DNA of 64,000 bases from Burkholderia sp. WSM2232. GTDB taxonomy: Bacteria; Pseudomonadota; Gammaproteobacteria; Burkholderiales; Burkholderiaceae. Of the stretch, positions 8,548 to 18,360 are shown piece by piece. The stretch covers positions 21,735 to 85,734 of the forward strand of contig NZ_AWZV01000031.1 of assembly GCF_000472545.1 (NCBI RefSeq), read 5' to 3'. Made by a program: the position numbers and the translations under genes. The stretch's first letter is position 1. Each line of letters opens with the position of its first letter. The notes under the pieces were generated by a model. That model had not been told where the DNA came from. It saw nothing but the letters and a program-made list of their open reading frames with translations, and ran no database searches.

Positions 8548-9477
8548 TCAGCCCGCCGAAAAAAACGGCTTGCCGAGCGAGGCCGGTGCATTCAGGCGAA
8601 TCGTGTTGGGGTTGCGCGAGATGAGCACGAGCACGACGACCGTCGCGACGTACGGCAGCATCGCGAGAAATTGCGTCGGCACCGGCACGCCGATCGCCTG
8701 CGCGTAGAACTGCAGGCCCGTCACCGCGCCGAACAGCAGTGCGCCGATCAACAGGCGCCCCGGGCGCCACGTCGCGAACACGACGAGCGCGAGCGCAATC
8801 CAGCCGCGGCCCGAGGTAAGCTGTTCCTGCCACAGGTGCAGGTTGACGATCGAGTAATAACCGCCCGCAAGGCCCGCCATGCCGCCGCCGAACGCGACCG
8901 CGCCATAGCGTACGCCGACCACCGGAAAACCGACCGAATGCGCGACCTGCGGCGATTCGCCGACCGAGCGCAGCACGAGCCCGGCGCGCGTGCGATACAG
9001 AAACCAGCCGATCACCGCGAACATCAGGAACGCGAGGTAATCGAGCGGCGTGAGACTGAAAAGCGCGGGTCCGAGCACCGGAATCTTCGAGAGGCCGGGA
9101 ATGGTCCACGTGTCGATGGTGGCGCGCACCGCCGCCGACGTGTACGGCTTGCCGACATACGCGGAGAGCCCGATGCCGAAGATGGTCAGCGAAAGGCCGG
9201 TGGCGACCTGGTTGGCGAGCATGGTCAGCGTGAGGAACGCGAACAGTAGCGACATGGCCAGGCCCGCGCCGATGGCGGCGAGCACGCCGAGCCACGGGCT
9301 GCCGGTGATCGCCGTGACCGCGTAGCCCGTTACGGCGCCCATCAGCATCATGCCTTCCACGCCGAGATTGAGCACGCCCGACTTTTCGGCGACGAGTTCG
9401 CCCGCGCCCGCGAACATCAGCGGAATCGCAGCAGTGACGGCGCTTGAGGTAAGCGCGCTGGCTTGTTGAATATCCAT
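8548..9477 (-). CDS. ABC transporter permease (nucleoside/purine type), second subunit
   Basis: 309 residues from the ATG at 9477; the frame opens further upstream to 9552, but those residues are charged and unlike the family. It has about eight to ten hydrophobic helices. The segment GELVAEKSGVLNLGVEGMMLMGA is the signature of the BPD_transp_2 permeases that serve Bmp-type importers (YufQ/NupQ type). It starts 37 bp after the first permease ends. It should pair with that permease in the membrane. Confidence 0.87.
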   Translation of the reverse strand: MDIQQASALTSSAVTAAIPLMFAGAGELVAEKSGVLNLGVEGMMLMGAVTGYAVTAITGSPWLGVLAAIGAGLAMSLLFAFLTLTMLANQVATGLSLTIFGIGLSAYVGKPYTSAAVRATIDTWTIPGLSKIPVLGPALFSLTPLDYLAFLMFAVIGWFLYRTRAGLVLRSVGESPQVAHSVGFPVVGVRYGAVAFGGGMAGLAGGYYSIVNLHLWQEQLTSGRGWIALALVVFATWRPGRLLIGALLFGAVTGLQFYAQAIGVPVPTQFLAMLPYVATVVVLVLISRNPNTIRLNAPASLGKPFFSAG

Positions 9478-9514
9478 GAAATGCGACGGCTGTAAGTAGC
9501 GAAACGGTGGCGAA

Positions 9515-10621
9515 TCAGTGGGCTTGCGCGGCAACGGAGCGCCGGCGCACACGGTAATTCACGAAAAGGTCGGCGCCCAGCAGGCAGAACAGCAGGAGTC
9601 CCTGGAATACGCCGGAGAGCGCTTGCGGCAGCTGCATCGAGGTTTGCACCGCTTCGCCGCCCAGGTAGAGCAGCGCCATCAGCAGACTCGCGAGGACAAT
9701 GCCAAGCGGATGCAGCCGCCCGACGAACACCACGATGATCGCTGTGAAGCCGTAACCCGGCGACCACGTCGCCTGCAACTGACCGATCGGCCCGGCGATC
9801 TCGCCCATGCCGGCGAGACCCGCGAGTGCGCCGCTGATGAGCAGCGACATCCAGATCGTTTTCCTGTCGGAGAAGCCCGCGTAGCGCGCGGCGAGCGGCG
9901 CGAGACCGCCGACGTTCATCCGGTAACCGGCGAAGCTCTTGCGCATGAAGAGCCATACGAGCGGAATGGCCGCGAGCGTCATGAACACCGACGCGTTCAG
10001 CCGCGTGCCGCGCAGCCATTTCCAGTGCCAGTCGCCGTAAAGCGTCGGGTAAAGCGCGTCGCCGCTGAACATTTCCGAGAGCGGGAAGTTCATGCCCTGC
10101 GGATCGCGCCACGGTCCGCTCACGAGATAAATCAGAAGTTGCGCCGCGACGTAGGTGAGCATCAGGCTCACGAGAATTTCGTTGGTGTTGAAGCGGCTTT
10201 TGAGCAGCGCGGGAATCGCTGCCCACAGCATGCCGCCGATCACACCGGCAAGCATCATCAGCGGCAGGATCCACCAGCCGCTCGCCTGATCGAAATAGAT
10301 CGCGACGCCGCTCGCCGCAATGCCGCCCAGCAGCATCTGCCCTTCGGCGCCGATGTTCCAGACGTTTGCGCGATAGCCGATTGCAAGACCGAGGCCAATC
10401 AGGCAGAGCGGCGACGCCTTGAGCAGAAGCTCGGACCAGCCGTTCACACTGGAAAGCGGTTCGATGAAAAACGCGTGCATCGCCTGCAGCGGATCGCGGC
10501 CGACGAGACCGAAGATCACAAAGCCGATGGCGAGCGTCAGCAGCGCGGCAATGAGCGGCACGGCGAGCTGCATGGCGCGCGAGGGCGCGGTGCGCGCTTC
10601 AAGTCGATACGGAAGAATCAT
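9515..10621 (-). CDS. ABC transporter permease (nucleoside/purine type), first subunit
   Basis: 368 residues with about ten predicted membrane segments. The motif GYRANVWNIGAEGQMLLGGIA is the permease signature corresponding to YufP/NupP, the partner of the smaller permease. The N-terminus is cytoplasmic and basic (YRLEARTAPSR). The start ATG at 10621 lies 83 bp past the ATPase stop. It belongs to a four-gene importer operon transcribed leftward. Confidence 0.88.
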   Translation of the reverse strand: MILPYRLEARTAPSRAMQLAVPLIAALLTLAIGFVIFGLVGRDPLQAMHAFFIEPLSSVNGWSELLLKASPLCLIGLGLAIGYRANVWNIGAEGQMLLGGIAASGVAIYFDQASGWWILPLMMLAGVIGGMLWAAIPALLKSRFNTNEILVSLMLTYVAAQLLIYLVSGPWRDPQGMNFPLSEMFSGDALYPTLYGDWHWKWLRGTRLNASVFMTLAAIPLVWLFMRKSFAGYRMNVGGLAPLAARYAGFSDRKTIWMSLLISGALAGLAGMGEIAGPIGQLQATWSPGYGFTAIIVVFVGRLHPLGIVLASLLMALLYLGGEAVQTSMQLPQALSGVFQGLLLFCLLGADLFVNYRVRRRSVAAQAH

Positions 10622-10704
10622 GGGTAGCGTGATGAGCGTTGGTATTGTCGTGGGATGGCCGAATTCTGCGCGGTGTCGAGTAAGGGGCGCGGCGCAGCCA
10701 CCGC

Positions 10705-12306
10705 TCAGGCGTGCGCCGGATGCCCCGCTGAAGGCGCCGCGCCTTCGCGCTCGCCGAACAGGCCCGCCATCCAGCGGCCGATTTCCTCGGCGTTGGTCGC
10801 ACCCGTCGCGCGCACCGGCGAGAGCCGCCCGCCCGCGAGCACCGCAATGCGGTCGCAGATGTCGAACAGCTCTTCCAGTTCCTCCGAGATCACAAGGATC
10901 GCAACGCCGCGCGCCGACAGGTCGAGCAACTGCTGGCGAATGAACGCCGCAGCGCCGACGTCAACGCCCCATGTGGGCTGCGCGACCACCAGCACCTTGG
11001 GCGCCTGCAGAATCTCGCGGCCCATGATGTACTTCTGCAAGTTGCCGCCCGAGAGGCTTTGCGCGAGCGCTTCGGGACCGCCGCAACGCACGTCGAACGC
11101 TTCGATGCAGCGCTTCGCGAACGCGCGCATGGCGCCCGCCTTGATCCACCCGGAGCTCACCATGTTCTGCCGGTGCGCGGTGAGGAGCGCGTTCTCGGAG
11201 AGCGTCATCGCCGGCACCGCGCCGCGGCCAAGCCGCTCTTCCGGCACGAAGCCGAAGCCGAGCGCGCGCCGCGCTCCCGCGCCCAGACGCCCGGCGGGCT
11301 TGCCGCAGATGCTCACCGCATCCATGCGCGAGCCGCGCTTTTCGCCCGAGAGCGCCGACAGCAGCTCCGCCTGGCCATTGCCCGAGACGCCGGCAATGCC
11401 GAAAATCTCGCCCGCATGCACGGCGAACGAAACGTTCTCGAGCGAGGTGCCGAACGGGTCGTCGCTCGCGACCGACAACGCTTTCACGTCGAGCAGCACG
11501 GCACCCGGATTGTGCTCGCGGCGCGTGTAGTCGGGCAGCGAATGGCCGACCATTAACTGCGCGAGCGACGCGTGCGTTTCCTCTTTCGGCTTCACGTGGC
11601 CTGTCACGCGGCCGCCGCGCATCACGGTGGCGGTGTCGCACAGTTCCTGGATTTCGTCGAGCTTGTGGCTGATGTAGAGAATGCTGCAGCCTTCGGCGGC
11701 GAGCCGCTTGAGCGTCGCGAACAGCTTGCGGACCGCCTGCGGCGTGAGCACGGAGGTGGGTTCGTCCATGATCAGAAGACGCGGATTCTGCAACAGGCAG
11801 CGCACGATCTCCACGCGCTGGCGCTCGCCCACCGTCAGGCTATGCACGTGACGCTGCGGGTCGATGTCGAGCCCGTATTCCGCGGACACGTCGCGGATGC
11901 GCTTGGCGAGCGCCTTCAGATCGAACGGTTCGTCGAGTGCGAGCGCAATGTTTTCGCCGACGGTCAGCGTCTCGAACAGCGAAAAGTGCTGAAACACCAT
12001 GCCGATGCCGAGCTTGCGCGCCGCCGCCGGACTCGCGATCTCGAGCGCCTCGCCTTCCCAATGGATTTCCCCGGCGTCCGGGCGCACCGCGCCGTAGATG
12101 ATCTTCATCAGCGTGCTCTTGCCCGCGCCGTTTTCGCCGAGCACCGCGTGAATCTCGCCGGGCGCGACGGTCAGCGTGACGTCGTCGTTGGCTCGCACGG
12201 CGGGATATTGCTTGGTGATGCCCTTGAGCATCAGCCGGGGCGCCGTGTGCTTGGGCCCGGGGTCCCGCTGCATGGCGGCGCCGTCGCGATCAGAAGAGTT
12301 GCTCAT
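10705..12306 (-). CDS. ABC transporter ATP-binding protein with two ATPase domains (nucleoside/purine importer)
   Basis: 533 residues with two cassettes in one chain, as in NupO/YufO and sugar importers such as RbsA. Cassette 1 has Walker A GENGAGKST, signature LTVGERQRVE and Walker B LLIMDEPTSVL. Cassette 2 has a degenerate Walker A region (GVSGNGQAE), signature LSGGNLQK and a weak Walker B (VLVVAQPTWGVD), so only the first site may hydrolyse ATP well. That asymmetry is usual in this family. First gene of the importer operon; it is transcribed divergently from the LysR regulator 248 bp away, so the regulator may control it. Confidence 0.9.
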   Translation of the reverse strand: MSNSSDRDGAAMQRDPGPKHTAPRLMLKGITKQYPAVRANDDVTLTVAPGEIHAVLGENGAGKSTLMKIIYGAVRPDAGEIHWEGEALEIASPAAARKLGIGMVFQHFSLFETLTVGENIALALDEPFDLKALAKRIRDVSAEYGLDIDPQRHVHSLTVGERQRVEIVRCLLQNPRLLIMDEPTSVLTPQAVRKLFATLKRLAAEGCSILYISHKLDEIQELCDTATVMRGGRVTGHVKPKEETHASLAQLMVGHSLPDYTRREHNPGAVLLDVKALSVASDDPFGTSLENVSFAVHAGEIFGIAGVSGNGQAELLSALSGEKRGSRMDAVSICGKPAGRLGAGARRALGFGFVPEERLGRGAVPAMTLSENALLTAHRQNMVSSGWIKAGAMRAFAKRCIEAFDVRCGGPEALAQSLSGGNLQKYIMGREILQAPKVLVVAQPTWGVDVGAAAFIRQQLLDLSARGVAILVISEELEELFDICDRIAVLAGGRLSPVRATGATNAEEIGRWMAGLFGEREGAAPSAGHPAHA

Positions 12307-12554
12307 GTGATTCCGTAGTGCGTCAGTGAAACCGTTGCGCGAGGTTCGCCTGCGTCGTCGCCAGACGATCCGTCACCACAACCGGATGACAATACCTAAT
12401 TCAAACCGCTCAGTCGAGCCGACAAAATTCGCGCAAAGCCCCGCCACAGCACGCTCCGCGGGTATGTCTCGCTTGACGCGCCTTTTCGTTCATATTAAAA
12501 CGCATATACCCCAGTACCCCGTCGATCAGCCAGAACATATATTTCGGAGAAGTC

Positions 12555-13487
12555 ATGAGCCAGCAACGCGAGGCGATCGATACTTACCTTTTACGCGTCT
12601 TGCACACCCTGTTGATGGAGCGCAGCGTCACCCGCGCAGCCGTCAAACTGAACCAGTCGCAACCGGCCATTAGCGCCGCGCTGCGCCGCTTGCGCGACAT
12701 CACCGGCGACCCGCTGCTCGTGCGCGGCAAGTCCGGCATGGTGCCCACCGAATACGGCCTGCGCCTGCTCGAACCGGTGCAGAACGCGCTGCGGGAAATC
12801 GAGCGCATCAAGTTCCAGCAGCACAATTTCGACCCCGCAACCTCCATTCGCTGCTACCGCATCGGTTGCCCCGATTATCTCAACGTGCTGTTCGTGCCGA
12901 CGGTGGTCGAACGCTTTCGCCAAGCGGCGCCGAACGCGACGCTCGAATTCCATTCGCTTGGCCCCGCGTTCGACTATGAACTTGCGCTCGAAGACGGCAA
13001 GCTCGACATCGTGGTCGGCAACTGGCCTGAGCCGCCGGAGCAACTGCATCTGTCGAACCTGTTCGTCGACCAGATCGTCTGCCTGATGAGCAACACGCAT
13101 CCGTTCGCCAAGCGCGGCGGGCTCACGCTCGACCAGTACCTGAACGCCCCGCATCTCGCCCCCACTCCGTATTCGGTCGGCCAGCGCGGCGCAATCGACG
13201 TGCACCTCGCGCGCGAACGCCTGAAACGCCACGTGGTCGTCACGCTGCCGTATTTCAATCTGGCGCCGTATGTGCTGATCAAATCCGATCTGATCTTCAC
13301 GACGACGCGTCTTTTTGCGGACTACTACGCCAAATTTCTGCCGCTCACCGTGGTGCCCGCGCCGCTCGACTTTCCGCCGATGCAGTACTACCAGCTGTGG
13401 CACGAGCGGGTCCATTACTCCGATGAAGTGCGCTGGTTGCGCAGCCTCGTCGCCGAAGCGACCCGAACATTGATCGACAAGCCTTGA
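12555..13487 (+). CDS. LysR family transcriptional regulator
   Basis: 310 residues. The N-terminal winged helix-turn-helix includes VLHTLLMERSVTRAAVKLNQSQPAISAALRRLR (split: helix up to AAVKL, then the recognition helix QSQPAISAALRRLR), and a PBP2-type effector domain fills residues 95-305. A GGAG ribosome binding site precedes the ATG. It is divergent from the purine ABC importer and convergent with the 8-oxoguanine deaminase gene. It is therefore the natural candidate to regulate either, with a purine intermediate as possible effector. That role is inferred from position only. Confidence 0.9.
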   Translation: MSQQREAIDTYLLRVLHTLLMERSVTRAAVKLNQSQPAISAALRRLRDITGDPLLVRGKSGMVPTEYGLRLLEPVQNALREIERIKFQQHNFDPATSIRCYRIGCPDYLNVLFVPTVVERFRQAAPNATLEFHSLGPAFDYELALEDGKLDIVVGNWPEPPEQLHLSNLFVDQIVCLMSNTHPFAKRGGLTLDQYLNAPHLAPTPYSVGQRGAIDVHLARERLKRHVVVTLPYFNLAPYVLIKSDLIFTTTRLFADYYAKFLPLTVVPAPLDFPPMQYYQLWHERVHYSDEVRWLRSLVAEATRTLIDKP

Positions 13488-13607
13488 CGTGTCGGCGCCG
13501 CGCGTGGCCGGCGGCAGATGCATGCGCGGCCGCGTGCGCGATCGCGTGCACCGCGCGCACGCCCGTATGTACCCCGCGCGCATCCGCCGCCACGCACGCG
13601 CCCTACG

Positions 13608-15005
13608 TCACACCGCCGCTTCGCCAAGCGCTTTCGCGAGCCGGTTGTGGCGCTCGATGACCGGCCCGAGCTCCAGCGTCGTCAACTCTCCGTCCCTCAC
13701 CACCACCTTCCCGCCGATCACGCTATGGCTCACCTGCGACGGCGCGCAAAACACCAGCGCGGCAACCGGGTCGTGCAATGCGCCGGCAAAGAGCGGCTGA
13801 CGCAGATCGAACGACACGAAGTCCGCCGCCATTCCGGGCGCGAGCGCGCCGATATCGTCGCGGTTGAGCACCCGCGCACCGCCCAGCGTGGCGATTTCGA
13901 GCGCGTCGCGCGCGGTCATTGCATCCGGTCCAAAACCGACTCGCTGCAACAGCAACGCCTGGCGCGCTTCGGCAACCATCTGTGCGCCGTCGTTCGACGC
14001 CGAGCCGTCCACGCCGAGACCCACGGGCACGCCCGCGAGCCGCATCCGCTTGACTGGCGCGATGCCCGACGCGAGCCGCATGTTCGAGCACGGACAATGG
14101 GCGACGCCCGTGCCGGTGCGCGCGAACAGCTCGATGCCGGCGTCGTCGAGTTGCACGCAGTGTGCGTGCCACACGTCGCGACCCACCCAGCCGAGGTCTT
14201 GCGCGTATTGCGCGGGCGTCATGCCGAACTTTTCGCGGCTGTACGCCACGTCGTTGGCGTTCTCGGCGAGATGCGTATGCAGCGACACGCCGTACTGCCG
14301 CGCGAGCGACGCCGATTCGCGCATCAAGTCGCGGCTCACCGAAAACGGCGAGCACGGCGCGACGACCACGCGCAGCATCGCGTAACGGCCTTCGTCGTGA
14401 TACGTCTCGATGAGGCGCTGCGTGTCTTTCAGAATGTCGGCCTCGCGCTCCACCACTGAATCGGGCGGCAGGCCGCCGTCTTTGCGCCCCACGCTCATGC
14501 TGCCGCGCGCCGCGTGAAAGCGCATGCCGATGCGTCGTGCGGCGGCAATACTGTCGTCGAGCCGGCTGCCGTTCGGATAGATATACAGATGATCGCTCGA
14601 GGTCGTGCATCCGGAGAGCAGCAGCTCGGCCATCGCGGTGAGCGTCGACACTTCGATCATCTCCGGCGTGAGGTTCGCCCACACCTTGTAGAGACTCGTG
14701 AGCCAGCCGAACAGTTCGGCGTTCTGCGCGGCCGGCATCGCGCGCGTCAGGCTCTGGTACATGTGGTGATGCGTGTTCACGAGCCCCGGAATCACCAGGT
14801 GCCCGCGCATGTCGAGCACCTCGTCGGCGTCTGCGGGCAACTGTGCCGTGGGTCCGGCCGCGACAATGCGGTTGTCCTCGATATACAGGCCGCCGTCGCG
14901 CAATTCGCGCCGTGCGTCGTCCATCGTGACGAGCATGTCTGCGTGTTTCACCAGCATGGTTCGGGCTGGCTTGCTGGTTCCTTGTCCTGCGTGTTCCATC
15001 GTCAT
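13608..15005 (-). CDS. 8-oxoguanine deaminase (amidohydrolase)
   Basis: 465 residues from the ATG at 15005, preceded by GGAGAAACGG; a longer frame runs to 15335 but lacks family character. It is a metal-dependent amidohydrolase: NTHHHMYQ carries the first metal histidines near residue 70, then LHTHLAEN, WHAHCVQL and the catalytic aspartate in VDGSASND. The HHH variant of the first motif and overall order fit the 8-oxoguanine deaminase / AtzB-TrzN group. The reaction would turn 8-oxoguanine into urate plus ammonia, which feeds the urate genes immediately next to it. Alternatives are a triazine hydrolase or guanine deaminase; context favours the purine role. Confidence 0.82.
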   Translation of the reverse strand: MTMEHAGQGTSKPARTMLVKHADMLVTMDDARRELRDGGLYIEDNRIVAAGPTAQLPADADEVLDMRGHLVIPGLVNTHHHMYQSLTRAMPAAQNAELFGWLTSLYKVWANLTPEMIEVSTLTAMAELLLSGCTTSSDHLYIYPNGSRLDDSIAAARRIGMRFHAARGSMSVGRKDGGLPPDSVVEREADILKDTQRLIETYHDEGRYAMLRVVVAPCSPFSVSRDLMRESASLARQYGVSLHTHLAENANDVAYSREKFGMTPAQYAQDLGWVGRDVWHAHCVQLDDAGIELFARTGTGVAHCPCSNMRLASGIAPVKRMRLAGVPVGLGVDGSASNDGAQMVAEARQALLLQRVGFGPDAMTARDALEIATLGGARVLNRDDIGALAPGMAADFVSFDLRQPLFAGALHDPVAALVFCAPSQVSHSVIGGKVVVRDGELTTLELGPVIERHNRLAKALGEAAV

Positions 15006-15551
15006 CCGTTTCTCCGCGTGATTGCTTCCGTGCAAAGTCGTTCGAACGCGATGTGACGGCACACGAACCGGCGCCGCCGCGTCCCGTCGAACGCCGTTGG
15101 CCCGGTTACCCAGCGTCATGCGCCGTCTTCGGGACGTGTGCCGCGTCAAGCCCGCGCTCTTCGCCGGGGCGTCGTATTGCTGCGGTGCACAGGCGTAACC
15201 TTCGGCGGCCAAAATAAGGCTGACAACTCGCGGCGTTGCGATAACCAACTTAAGGCTGCCGATATAGTGGGGCATTTTTGACGCCGGTACGATCCAGTGG
15301 GGATCGAATATGCGCAAAGCGTGGCCACGCGTCACTCGCTGCGGCTAGCGGTGCACGGTCCTTCATGCGCCAGCTATTATCTTTCTTATCGCGCGCGCGT
15401 TCGGCAGAACAAGTTTTTACAATGGCTCCCACGGCGCTCGCTTCAATTCGCCGACGGGTATGTAGCCACTGACGTGGAGCCTCGATCCGCCGCAAACGTA
15501 TCTGGATCGGGCTGCCGCCGAAACCTCGCAAACACACAAGGAAAATTGCGA
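15006..15551. other. divergent intergenic region between 8-oxoguanine deaminase and uraH
   Basis: 546 bp with no convincing gene. It must hold the promoters of both flanking genes. An 8-bp direct repeat TAAGGCTG occurs at 15215-15222 and 15251-15258 in the most AT-rich part, which could be a regulator half-site pair. I see no terminator or riboswitch-like fold. Confidence 0.4.
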
Positions 15552-15905
15552 ATGGGAAAGCTCACTACCCATGTGCTCGATACCGCGAACGGCCGTCCCG
15601 GCGCGGGCATCAAGGTCGAACTCTTCGCGCTCTCGGGCGACACGCGCCGCGCGCTGAAAACCACCCTCACCAATGACGACGGCCGCTGCGACGAACCGCT
15701 GTTGCAAGGCGACGCGTTCGTCGCCGGCGAATACGAACTGGTGTTCGGCGCGGGCGACTACTTTGCATCCATCGGCACGCAGGTGCCCGAGCCGCGCTTC
15801 GTGGATCGCGTCGTATTGCGCTTCGGCATCGCCGACGCGGCAGCGCACTATCACGTGCCGTTGCTGGTGTCACCGTGGTCGTACAGCACGTATCGCGGCA
15901 GTTGA
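15552..15905 (+). CDS. uraH: 5-hydroxyisourate hydrolase
   Basis: 117 residues, the normal size of this transthyretin-like enzyme. It opens with LTTHVLDTANGRPG (His and Arg of the active site) and closes with the diagnostic YRGS tetrapeptide. It hydrolyses 5-hydroxyisourate, the product of urate oxidation, to OHCU. The start ATG at 15552 has AAGGA upstream; the open frame extends further left without family sequence. It is followed by the urate hydroxylase gene puuD on the same strand, so the two consecutive pathway steps are likely co-expressed. Confidence 0.95.
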   Translation: MGKLTTHVLDTANGRPGAGIKVELFALSGDTRRALKTTLTNDDGRCDEPLLQGDAFVAGEYELVFGAGDYFASIGTQVPEPRFVDRVVLRFGIADAAAHYHVPLLVSPWSYSTYRGS

Positions 15906-15940
15906 GGTGCGGCTGCGGTGCGGCTGCGGTGCGGCTGATC
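15906..15940. repeat. short 11-bp tandem repeat after uraH
   Basis: About 2.6 copies of TGCGGCTGCGG follow the uraH stop codon. No function is apparent. Confidence 0.45.
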
Positions 15941-16148
15941 GGCGGCCGGTATGCAACCACGGCGCCCGCACGCTCAACGCTGGAACCCAACAAAAACGTA
16001 ACCCCACGACGTCGTGCGAACTGAGCGCACCGCGTCTTTCATCCCGCAGTCCGCGGGGCGGCGTCCTCTTCGCCAGCATCCGTCAAGCGGATACGCGACA
16101 CACAGAACGCCGCCCGCGCGAGCAACGAATCAGAAGTGGAGGAGTTTC

Positions 16149-17342
16149 ATGGAAGGCTTTATCACCGACTGGCTGAATCTCGCGATTCGCTGGTTTCACG
16201 TCGTCGCCGCCATTGCGTGGATCGGCGAGTCGTTCTATTTCGTCGCGCTCGACAACAGCCTGAAACCGCCGCAGGACCCAAACCAGCGCAAGCGCGGCGT
16301 GTTCGGCGAACTCTGGCATGTGCACGGCGGCGGCTTCTACAACATGCAGAAGTACACCGTTGCGCCGCCCGAAATGCCGGACGACCTCCACTGGTCCAAG
16401 TGGCCGTCGTACACCACGTGGCTCTCGGGCTTCGGCCTCTTCACGGTGCTGTATCTGTTTTCGCCGTCCACCTATCTCATCGACAGGAATGTGCTCGACA
16501 TGGGCCCGGTGGTGGCTGTCGCCTCGGCGCTCGGCTTTCTCGCGGCGGGCTGGATCGTGTACGACTCGCTGTGCCGCATGCTCGGCAACAAGGACAAGGT
16601 GCTCGGCATTTGCGTGGGCGTGTATGTGCTGATTGCGGCTTGGCTCGCGTGTCATATCTTTGCGGGGCGCGCGGCTTATCTGATGATGGGCGCGATGCTC
16701 GCGACCATCATGTCGGCCAACGTGTTCTTCGTGATCATTCCGGGCCAGCGCAAGATGGTCGACGCGATGCTCAAGGGCGACACGCCGAATCCCATTTACG
16801 GCAAGCGCGGCAAGCAGCGTTCCGTGCACAACACGTATTTCACGTTGCCGGTGGTGTTCGCGATGCTCTCCAACCACTACGCGATGACGTACACGCACCC
16901 GTACAACTGGGCCGTGCTCGTCGTGATCATGCTGGCCGGCGCGCTGATCCGTCAGTTCTTCGTGATGCGTCATCGCGGCCAGGTGCTGTGGTATCTGCCG
17001 CTCGCCGGCATCGCGCTGATGTTCGGCGCCCTCTTCTGGACGATGCCAAGGCCCATAGTTCCGCAGGCACAAGCCGCGAATGCGCCCACGGTGAAATTGG
17101 CCGACATCGCGCCGGTGCTCCAACAGCGCTGCGCGGCATGCCACTCCGCGCATCCGACGATGATGGGCAGCGCGCCCGCCGGCGTGATGCTCGATACGCC
17201 GGATGAAATCTCGCAGAACGCACAGCGTATCTATCAGCAAGCGGTAACGCTCAAGGCCATGCCGCTTGGCAACGTCACCCACATGACCGACGACGAACGG
17301 ATGAAGATTGCCGCATGGTTCGAGGGAGGAGCGGCGAAGTGA
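16149..17342 (+). CDS. puuD: membrane urate hydroxylase with C-terminal cytochrome c domain
   Basis: 397 residues. Residues 1-300 form about eight membrane helices of the PuuD family (starts WLNLAIRWFHVVAAIAWIGES; HVHGGGFYNMQKY follows). The C-terminal domain is a c-type cytochrome with the haem motif CAACH at 328-332 and a likely Met ligand in LKAMPLG. It oxidises urate to 5-hydroxyisourate and passes electrons to the respiratory chain instead of making peroxide. The ATG at 16149 follows a strong GGAGGAG site. It comes directly after uraH, the next enzyme in the route. Confidence 0.95.
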   Translation: MEGFITDWLNLAIRWFHVVAAIAWIGESFYFVALDNSLKPPQDPNQRKRGVFGELWHVHGGGFYNMQKYTVAPPEMPDDLHWSKWPSYTTWLSGFGLFTVLYLFSPSTYLIDRNVLDMGPVVAVASALGFLAAGWIVYDSLCRMLGNKDKVLGICVGVYVLIAAWLACHIFAGRAAYLMMGAMLATIMSANVFFVIIPGQRKMVDAMLKGDTPNPIYGKRGKQRSVHNTYFTLPVVFAMLSNHYAMTYTHPYNWAVLVVIMLAGALIRQFFVMRHRGQVLWYLPLAGIALMFGALFWTMPRPIVPQAQAANAPTVKLADIAPVLQQRCAACHSAHPTMMGSAPAGVMLDTPDEISQNAQRIYQQAVTLKAMPLGNVTHMTDDERMKIAAWFEGGAAK

Positions 17343-17773
17343 TAGAGGCGTGGCCGGGCGGTTGTTGAATTCTCGGGCCGCATAGATATGACGAAGCGGG
17401 CTTTTCGCGGAGGCGGAAGGCTCGTTTTTTTGTTGAGCCGTTTTTTGTTGAGTCGTTTTTTGTTGGCTGGCTTTTTTGTGGGTTGTTTTTCCGTCGCGGT
17501 GTCTTTCGCCGCTTCGCGCTTGATGTCCGCATGGAGCCGCCGCATGTTCATCGGCGCATTTCATCGGCGCATTTCATCGGCGCATTACATCGAGTTAGCG
17601 TGACAGCACACATGCCCCCACTACCTCAGCGGCTGGAAGTTAGCTGTGCGCGCACTGCAGGCAACGCGGCAAACGCGGCGCTCACGTCATTCGCCGCATC
17701 GGCAAATCTACGCGCGAGTGACAGCGCGCCCATCGCCTTGAACCGAGGACGCACATCGTGACTGCGAAAAACA
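17343..17773. other. intergenic region with two sets of short tandem repeats
   Basis: Between the convergent puuD and allA genes. It contains a T-rich array of about 15-bp units based on CGTTTTTTGTTGAG (17424-17475) and three exact 13-bp copies of TTCATCGGCGCAT at 17547-17585. A 71-residue frame across it is only the translation of these repeats. No gene is supported. Confidence 0.6.
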
Positions 17774-17807
17774 AAGAGCCCGCAGCATCACCGTGCTGCG
17801 GGCTCTT
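17774..17807 (-). terminator. rho-independent terminator of the allantoin operon
   Basis: A perfect 14-bp stem (AAGAGCCCGCAGCA, 17774-17787, with 17794-17807) and a 6-nt loop. On the minus strand it is followed by TTTGTTTTT. It lies 40 bp past the allA stop codon. Confidence 0.88.
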
Positions 17808-17847
17808 GGAAACGAACCTTGCTCGTAACTAACACCGAAACAAAAAA

Positions 17848-18360
17848 TCAGACCGCCACTGCATTCAACGCATCTTCAGTCAGCCACAGTGGCTCGACAA
17901 GATCCTGCTCGTTGAGATTGAGCCCCTCGCCGCCGCGATCGACGACGATGAAGTCGCTCACGTCACCCAGCGCGATCAGCGGATGGTGCCACACGCCCTT
18001 CGCATAATTGACGCCCTGCCAGCCGCTCGTCACGAATGCGCGGATCTTCGTTTCGTCGAGCTCGCCCGCGGGCGCCACTACCACCAGATACGGCTTGTCG
18101 TTCAGCGGCACGAACGCCTGGCTGCCAAGCGGATGACGCTCGAGCATCTTCACCTCGAACGGCAGCGTGCGCGGCTGCCCGCGAAACAGATTGACGAGCG
18201 TGCGACCATTTTCGTCGCTGACATCCACTCTCGCGAGATCGTGATAACGGATCGTGGTACCGAGGTTGATCGGAATCTGCTTCGCGCCCTCGAGCTCGAT
18301 CACGTCGCCAAATGCGGCGAACGCTTCCTTGGTCAATGCTTCGATGGCGAGCGTCTTCAT
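17848..18360 (-). CDS. allA: ureidoglycolate lyase
   Basis: 170 residues. The conserved block GVWHHPLIALG carries the active-site histidines, and DFIVVDRGG lies near the C-terminus. The enzyme splits ureidoglycolate to glyoxylate and urea, the last step of the pathway here. The ATG at 18360 overlaps the stop of the allantoicase gene (ATGA), showing translational coupling; six upstream codons in the open frame are not part of the gene. It is the last gene of the operon and is followed by a strong terminator. Confidence 0.93.
   Translation of the reverse strand: MKTLAIEALTKEAFAAFGDVIELEGAKQIPINLGTTIRYHDLARVDVSDENGRTLVNLFRGQPRTLPFEVKMLERHPLGSQAFVPLNDKPYLVVVAPAGELDETKIRAFVTSGWQGVNYAKGVWHHPLIALGDVSDFIVVDRGGEGLNLNEQDLVEPLWLTEDALNAVAV

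Noticed and set aside
13608..15335. A 575-residue version of the deaminase
   Set aside because: The first 110 residues are Arg-rich with no family likeness, and the ATG at 15005 has a clear ribosome binding site.
16083..17564. A 493-residue minus-strand frame opposite puuD
   Set aside because: It is His/Arg-rich without motifs, and puuD on the plus strand is complete with a haem motif.
17388..17603. A 71-residue hydrophobic frame after puuD
   Set aside because: It has no ribosome binding site and its sequence is the translation of T-rich repeats.
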